A DNA stretch of 8,527 nucleotides from an uncultured Lachnospiraceae bacterium. Its GTDB lineage: Bacteria; Bacillota; Clostridia; Lachnospirales; Lachnospiraceae. The stretch covers positions 1 through 8,527 of the forward strand of contig CAJUEX010000083.1 in assembly GCA_910585715.1 (NCBI GenBank). Direction: 5' to 3'. The position numbers and the translations under genes are program-made. Positions within the stretch are counted from its first letter, which is position 1, and each line of letters begins with the position of its first letter. The notes below the pieces were generated by a model. It saw only the letters and a program-made list of their open reading frames with translations, was not told the origin of the DNA and made no database searches. Below, in pieces: positions 5,654 through 8,527 of the stretch.

Positions 5654-5713
5654 AAGCCTAGTGCATTACATCCCAAGTACCAGACGGACAGCATGCACCA
5701 GGCTTGATTTTTT
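5654..5713 (+). terminator. Hairpin plus T-run abutting the leuS ribosome binding site
   Basis: The arms 5654-5666 (AAGCCTAGTGCAT) and 5693-5705 (ATGCACCAGGCTT) pair over 12 of 13 positions, with one A/C mismatch, around a 26-base loop. GA and six T (5708-5713) follow directly, then AGGAGG (5714-5719). The shape is that of an intrinsic terminator for the upstream transporter gene, sited so that it ends exactly where the leuS ribosome site begins. A transcript from the leuS promoter would start inside the left arm and keep only about 6 pairs, so it could escape termination. An attenuator or a DNA operator are alternatives. There is no T-box core and no room for one. Confidence 0.6.
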
Positions 5714-5727
5714 AGGAGGATGAAAAA

Positions 5728-8142
5728 ATGGCAGTACCGTACAATCATCGTGAGATTGAACAAAAATGGAGAAAAGAATGGGAGAAAAATCCCGTTAACG
5801 TAAATGACGGCAAAAAGCCCAAATATTATTGTCTGGATATGTTTCCATACCCGTCCGGAAACGGACTGCATGTAGGACACTGGAGAGGATACGTGATTTC
5901 AGACGTATGGAGCCGTTACAAAATGTTAAACGGCGGCCATTATATCATTCACCCCATGGGCTGGGATGCCTTTGGACTGCCGGCAGAAAATTATGCTATT
6001 AAGATGGGCGTTCATCCTGCAAAGTCAACGGCGGAAAATGTGGCAAATATCAAAAAGCAGATTAATGAAATCGCCGCTTTATACGACTGGGACATGGAAG
6101 TGAACACTACCGACCCGGAATTTTATAAATGGACACAGTGGATTTTTGTAAAAATGTTCAAGGAGGGTCTTGCCTATGAAAAGGAAATGCCCATTAACTG
6201 GTGCCCTTCCTGCAAGACCGGCCTTGCCAATGAAGAAGTGGTAAACGGAAAATGCGAGCGCTGCGGTGCGGATGTGACAAAGAAAAATCTAAAGCAGTGG
6301 ATGCTTCGCATTACCAAATATGCGGACAGGCTCCTTGCGGACCTGGATAAGCTGGACTGGCCGGAAAAGGTAAAAAAGATGCAGGCTGACTGGATTGGAA
6401 AATCCTACGGTGCCGAAGTGGACTTTAAAGTAGAAGGCATGGAAGAGGCAATTACCGTTTATACCACAAGACCGGATACCCTTCACGGCGCCACCTTTAT
6501 GGTATTAGCTCCGGAGCATGCCCTGGCGGCAAAGCTTTCTACCGAAGAAACAAAAGAAGCAGTGGAAAAATATATTTATGATGCCTCCATGAAATCCAAT
6601 GTGGACCGTCTGCAGGATAAAGAAAAAACAGGCGTATTTACAGGCTCCTATGCAATCAACCCCTTAAATGGAAAGAAGGTTCCCATCTGGCTGTCCGACT
6701 ATGTACTTGCGGATTACGGTACAGGCGCCATTATGTGCGTGCCTGCCCATGATGACCGTGACTTTGAATTTGCCACCAAATTCAACATTCCCATTATCCA
6801 GGTGATTGCAAAAGACGGAAAAGAAATTGAAAACATGACAGAGGCTTATACGGAAGCAAACGGCACCATGATAAACTCCGGTGACTGGAACGGCATGGAA
6901 TCCTCCGTATTAAAAAAAGAAGCTCCGGAAATGATTGAAAAGATGGGCTTTGGACGCAAGACCACCAACTATAAGCTGCGTGACTGGGTATTTTCCAGAC
7001 AGCGTTACTGGGGCGAGCCGATCCCAATCGTTCACTGTGAAAAGTGCGGAGCGGTTCCGGTGCCGGAAGAACAGCTTCCGCTGTTATTGCCGGAGGTGGA
7101 GTCTTATCAGCCAACCGGTACGGGTGAATCTCCTCTTGCGGATATTACAGAGTGGGTCAATACCACATGCCCCTGCTGCGGCGCCCCTGCAAAACGGGAA
7201 ACCAATACGATGCCACAGTGGGCAGGCTCTTCCTGGTATTTCTTACGCTATGTGGACAGTAAAAATGAGAAAGAGCTGGTGAGCAGGGAAAAAGCGGATA
7301 AATACCTGCCGGTGGATATGTATATCGGCGGCGTGGAGCATGCGGTGCTTCATCTGTTGTATTCCCGTTTCTATACAAAGTTTTTATATGATATCGGTGT
7401 GATAGATTTTGAGGAGCCCTTTACCAAGTTATTCAATCAGGGAATGATTACCGGAAAGAACGGCATTAAAATGTCCAAATCCAAAGGGAACGTAGTATCC
7501 CCGGACGATTTGGTAAGGGATTACGGCTGTGATTCCCTGAGAATGTACGAGCTGTTCGTAGGTCCGCCCGAGCTGGATTCCGAGTGGGATGACAGAGGAA
7601 TTGACGGAGTTTACCGGTTTATTACCCGTTTCTGGAAGCTGGTTATGGACAATAAGGACAGCGGTGAAAAAGCTACAAAGGAACTGCTAAAGGTCCGCAA
7701 TAAGATGATATTCGACATCAGCCAGAGGCTGGAAAACTTCAGCCTGAATACGGTTGTTTCCGGTTTTATGGAGTATACCAACAAGCTTACCGAAATGGCT
7801 AAAAACGGCGGCGTGGATAAGGAAACCCTAAAAACCGCAGTAGTGCTTCTGGCGCCTTTTGCACCTCATATCAGCGAGGAGCTCTGGCATGAGCTTGGAG
7901 AAATGGACAGCGTATTTCATGCTGTGTGGCCGGAGGCGGACAAAAATGTCATGGCGGATGACGAAAAGGAAATTGCCGTGCAGATTAACGGAAAGACAAA
8001 GACGGTCATCACCGTGCCGGCGGATATTGATAAGGACAGCGCTATCTCAGCAGGAAAGGAAGCGCTGGGAGATAAGCTTTCCGGCAATGTGGTAAAAGAA
8101 ATATACGTGCCGGGCAGGATTATCAATATCGTAATGAAGTAG
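5728..8142 (+). CDS. leuS: Leucyl-tRNA synthetase
   Basis: This cytoplasmic class Ia aminoacyl-tRNA synthetase activates leucine with ATP and loads it onto tRNA-Leu. The 804-residue length is normal for the bacterial enzyme. The Rossmann catalytic core opens with YPSGNGLHVGH (41-51, the HIGH-type signature) and closes with KMSKS (581-585). A zinc-type cysteine set C159/C162/C176/C179 lies in the ZN-1 region (CPSC, CERC), and a second set lies at C437/C440/C481/C484. The CP1 editing domain spans roughly 225-415, with TTRPDTLHG (246-254) and GTGAIMCVPAHDDRDFEFA (331-349); the Asp in HDDRD is the conserved residue used for hydrolysing mischarged tRNA. RDWVFSRQRYWGEP (418-431) and the anticodon-binding region (about 650-740) follow, and the C-terminal domain ends at 804. 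ATG 5728 lies 8 bases after AGGAGG (5714-5719). No frameshift or missing motif is seen. It is transcribed from its own promoter at 5624-5652. Confidence 0.98.
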   Translation: MAVPYNHREIEQKWRKEWEKNPVNVNDGKKPKYYCLDMFPYPSGNGLHVGHWRGYVISDVWSRYKMLNGGHYIIHPMGWDAFGLPAENYAIKMGVHPAKSTAENVANIKKQINEIAALYDWDMEVNTTDPEFYKWTQWIFVKMFKEGLAYEKEMPINWCPSCKTGLANEEVVNGKCERCGADVTKKNLKQWMLRITKYADRLLADLDKLDWPEKVKKMQADWIGKSYGAEVDFKVEGMEEAITVYTTRPDTLHGATFMVLAPEHALAAKLSTEETKEAVEKYIYDASMKSNVDRLQDKEKTGVFTGSYAINPLNGKKVPIWLSDYVLADYGTGAIMCVPAHDDRDFEFATKFNIPIIQVIAKDGKEIENMTEAYTEANGTMINSGDWNGMESSVLKKEAPEMIEKMGFGRKTTNYKLRDWVFSRQRYWGEPIPIVHCEKCGAVPVPEEQLPLLLPEVESYQPTGTGESPLADITEWVNTTCPCCGAPAKRETNTMPQWAGSSWYFLRYVDSKNEKELVSREKADKYLPVDMYIGGVEHAVLHLLYSRFYTKFLYDIGVIDFEEPFTKLFNQGMITGKNGIKMSKSKGNVVSPDDLVRDYGCDSLRMYELFVGPPELDSEWDDRGIDGVYRFITRFWKLVMDNKDSGEKATKELLKVRNKMIFDISQRLENFSLNTVVSGFMEYTNKLTEMAKNGGVDKETLKTAVVLLAPFAPHISEELWHELGEMDSVFHAVWPEADKNVMADDEKEIAVQINGKTKTVITVPADIDKDSAISAGKEALGDKLSGNVVKEIYVPGRIINIVMK

Positions 8143-8201
8143 GAAAGTAAGGAAGGGCACCACAGGATTTTCCATAGTTTTTTGGCGGGAAATAGTGGTA
8201 T

Positions 8202-8256
8202 AAAGAAGAGAGCAGGAGTTGTTTAGAAAATATATACAATTTCTTCTCTCTTTTTT
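8202..8256 (+). terminator. Possible leuS terminator
   Basis: AAAGAAGAGAG (8202-8212) can pair with CTCTCTTTTTT (8246-8256) over 11 positions with one G-U, around a loop of about 33 bases in which AGAAA and TTTCT can also pair. A second T-run (CTCTTTTTTT, about 8261-8270) follows. The stem is purine/pyrimidine simple sequence and the first T-run is inside it, so this is a weak intrinsic terminator at best. The 59 bases between the leuS stop and the stem (8143-8201) hold nothing I can identify. Confidence 0.4.
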
Positions 8257-8308
8257 GCCCCTCTTTTTTTGTGTAACAGTTCAGCCCGCGGGTTTTGGAT
8301 TTGAGGAC

Positions 8309-8454
8309 GTAGGAACTGGCAGAACATAGAATAGTCTTCGGGGCACGCTCCCGCTCTGATAAAAACGCAACAGTGCTAAGCTCGAAAATACCTCGCTAAG
8401 CGCTGGCGTTTTTATAAGGCCTCGAAGACTATTCTATGTTCTGCCAGTTCCTAC
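8309..8454. repeat. 146-bp palindromic element with 32-bp perfect arms
   Basis: The left arm 8309-8340 (begins GTAGGAACTGGCAG) and the right arm 8423-8454 (ends CTGCCAGTTCCTAC) are perfect reverse complements over 32 bases. Pairing continues inward through GGGC/GCCT (8341-8344 with 8419-8422, one G-T), a lopsided bulge (14 bases left, 3 right), then ATAAAAACGC (8359-8368) with GCGTTTTTAT (8406-8415), and AGTGCT/AGCGCT (8372-8377 with 8399-8404). The result is one long nested hairpin. No T-run follows the outer stem on either side, no reading frame is present and no clear target-site duplication flanks it. It could be a MITE-like mobile element, a dispersed intergenic palindrome, a bidirectional terminator or a structured RNA. 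Confidence 0.8.
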
Positions 8455-8527
8455 TGTGTATCGTAATGCCATAATGCTTATTTGGGGTACAAATTGTTTG
8501 ATGCCAAAACTCCGGCAAATATTTCTG
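8455..8527. other. Unassigned window end
   Basis: There is no supportable gene in these last 73 bases. A forward frame from ATG 8474 is open to the edge but has no ribosome site. On the minus strand short open frames run in from the edge; one would end within the segment at a TAA, and others end inside the palindrome. A minus-strand gene converging on leuS and ending here is possible but cannot be shown from so little sequence. Confidence 0.3.

Noticed and set aside
5600..5727. T-box riboswitch upstream of leuS
   Set aside because: T-box leaders often precede aminoacyl-tRNA synthetase genes in Firmicutes, but here the gap is only 128 bases and I see no T-box core sequence; only a simple inverted repeat is present.
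5476..5880. Minus-strand open frame of 134 codons across the transporter/leuS gap
   Set aside because: It crosses the leuS promoter, hairpin and start codon and lies opposite two well-supported genes; no ribosome site was found.
8285..8292. Short perfect palindrome CCCGCGGG
   Set aside because: Eight bases alone, with no second site or flanking symmetry, is not enough to call an operator or recombination site.
8455..8527. Partial minus-strand gene converging on leuS
   Set aside because: Several short frames are open from the edge, but none has a recognisable protein sequence, and the piece is too short to choose among them.

Overview
The window looks like a chromosomal segment of a low-to-mid-GC Firmicute, most likely a gut Lachnospiraceae-type Clostridium relative. 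The grounds are strong AGGAGG ribosome binding sites, sigma-A promoters with TTGACA/TATAAT-type boxes, occasional GTG starts, and the style of the leucyl-tRNA synthetase and OFA-type transporter. I cannot fix the species from sequence alone. Every gene I can support lies on the + strand.

Region 1 (about 1-4012) is an AT-rich accessory locus built from two repeated gene families. Family A is a 241-residue protein present twice (52-777 and 1362-2087), with about 92% identity by eye. It has a long uncharged Ala/Gly/Val-rich middle and a more variable charged C-terminus. Family B is a 137-138-residue basic membrane protein with three predicted helices, present five times (903-1316, 2109-2525, 2602-3018, 3106-3522, 3599-4012). 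The order is A1-B1-A2-B2-B3-B4-B5. This resembles a polymorphic-toxin or bacteriocin locus: toxin-like module, immunity-like gene, a second 'orphan' toxin-like module, then a tandem array of immunity paralogues. Membrane-embedded immunity candidates beside a protein dominated by hydrophobic, glycine-rich segments suggest action at the membrane. I do not recognise either family by name, so the functions are inference from layout and composition. The reading frame of A1 is open to the left edge of the window, so A1 could be the tail of a larger protein.

Region 2 (4013-5599) holds a good sigma-A promoter and a 458-residue major facilitator transporter of the OFA (oxalate/formate antiporter-like) family. 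Region 3 (5600-8142) holds leuS, the complete leucyl-tRNA synthetase gene. It has its own promoter, overlapped by a long inverted repeat plus T-run that ends directly at the leuS ribosome binding site. The MFS and leuS genes look like ordinary chromosomal backbone and are visibly richer in G+C at synonymous sites than Region 1.

Region 4 (8143-8527) has no supportable gene. It contains a possible leuS terminator and a striking 146-bp palindromic element with 32-bp perfect inverted arms and further nested stems.
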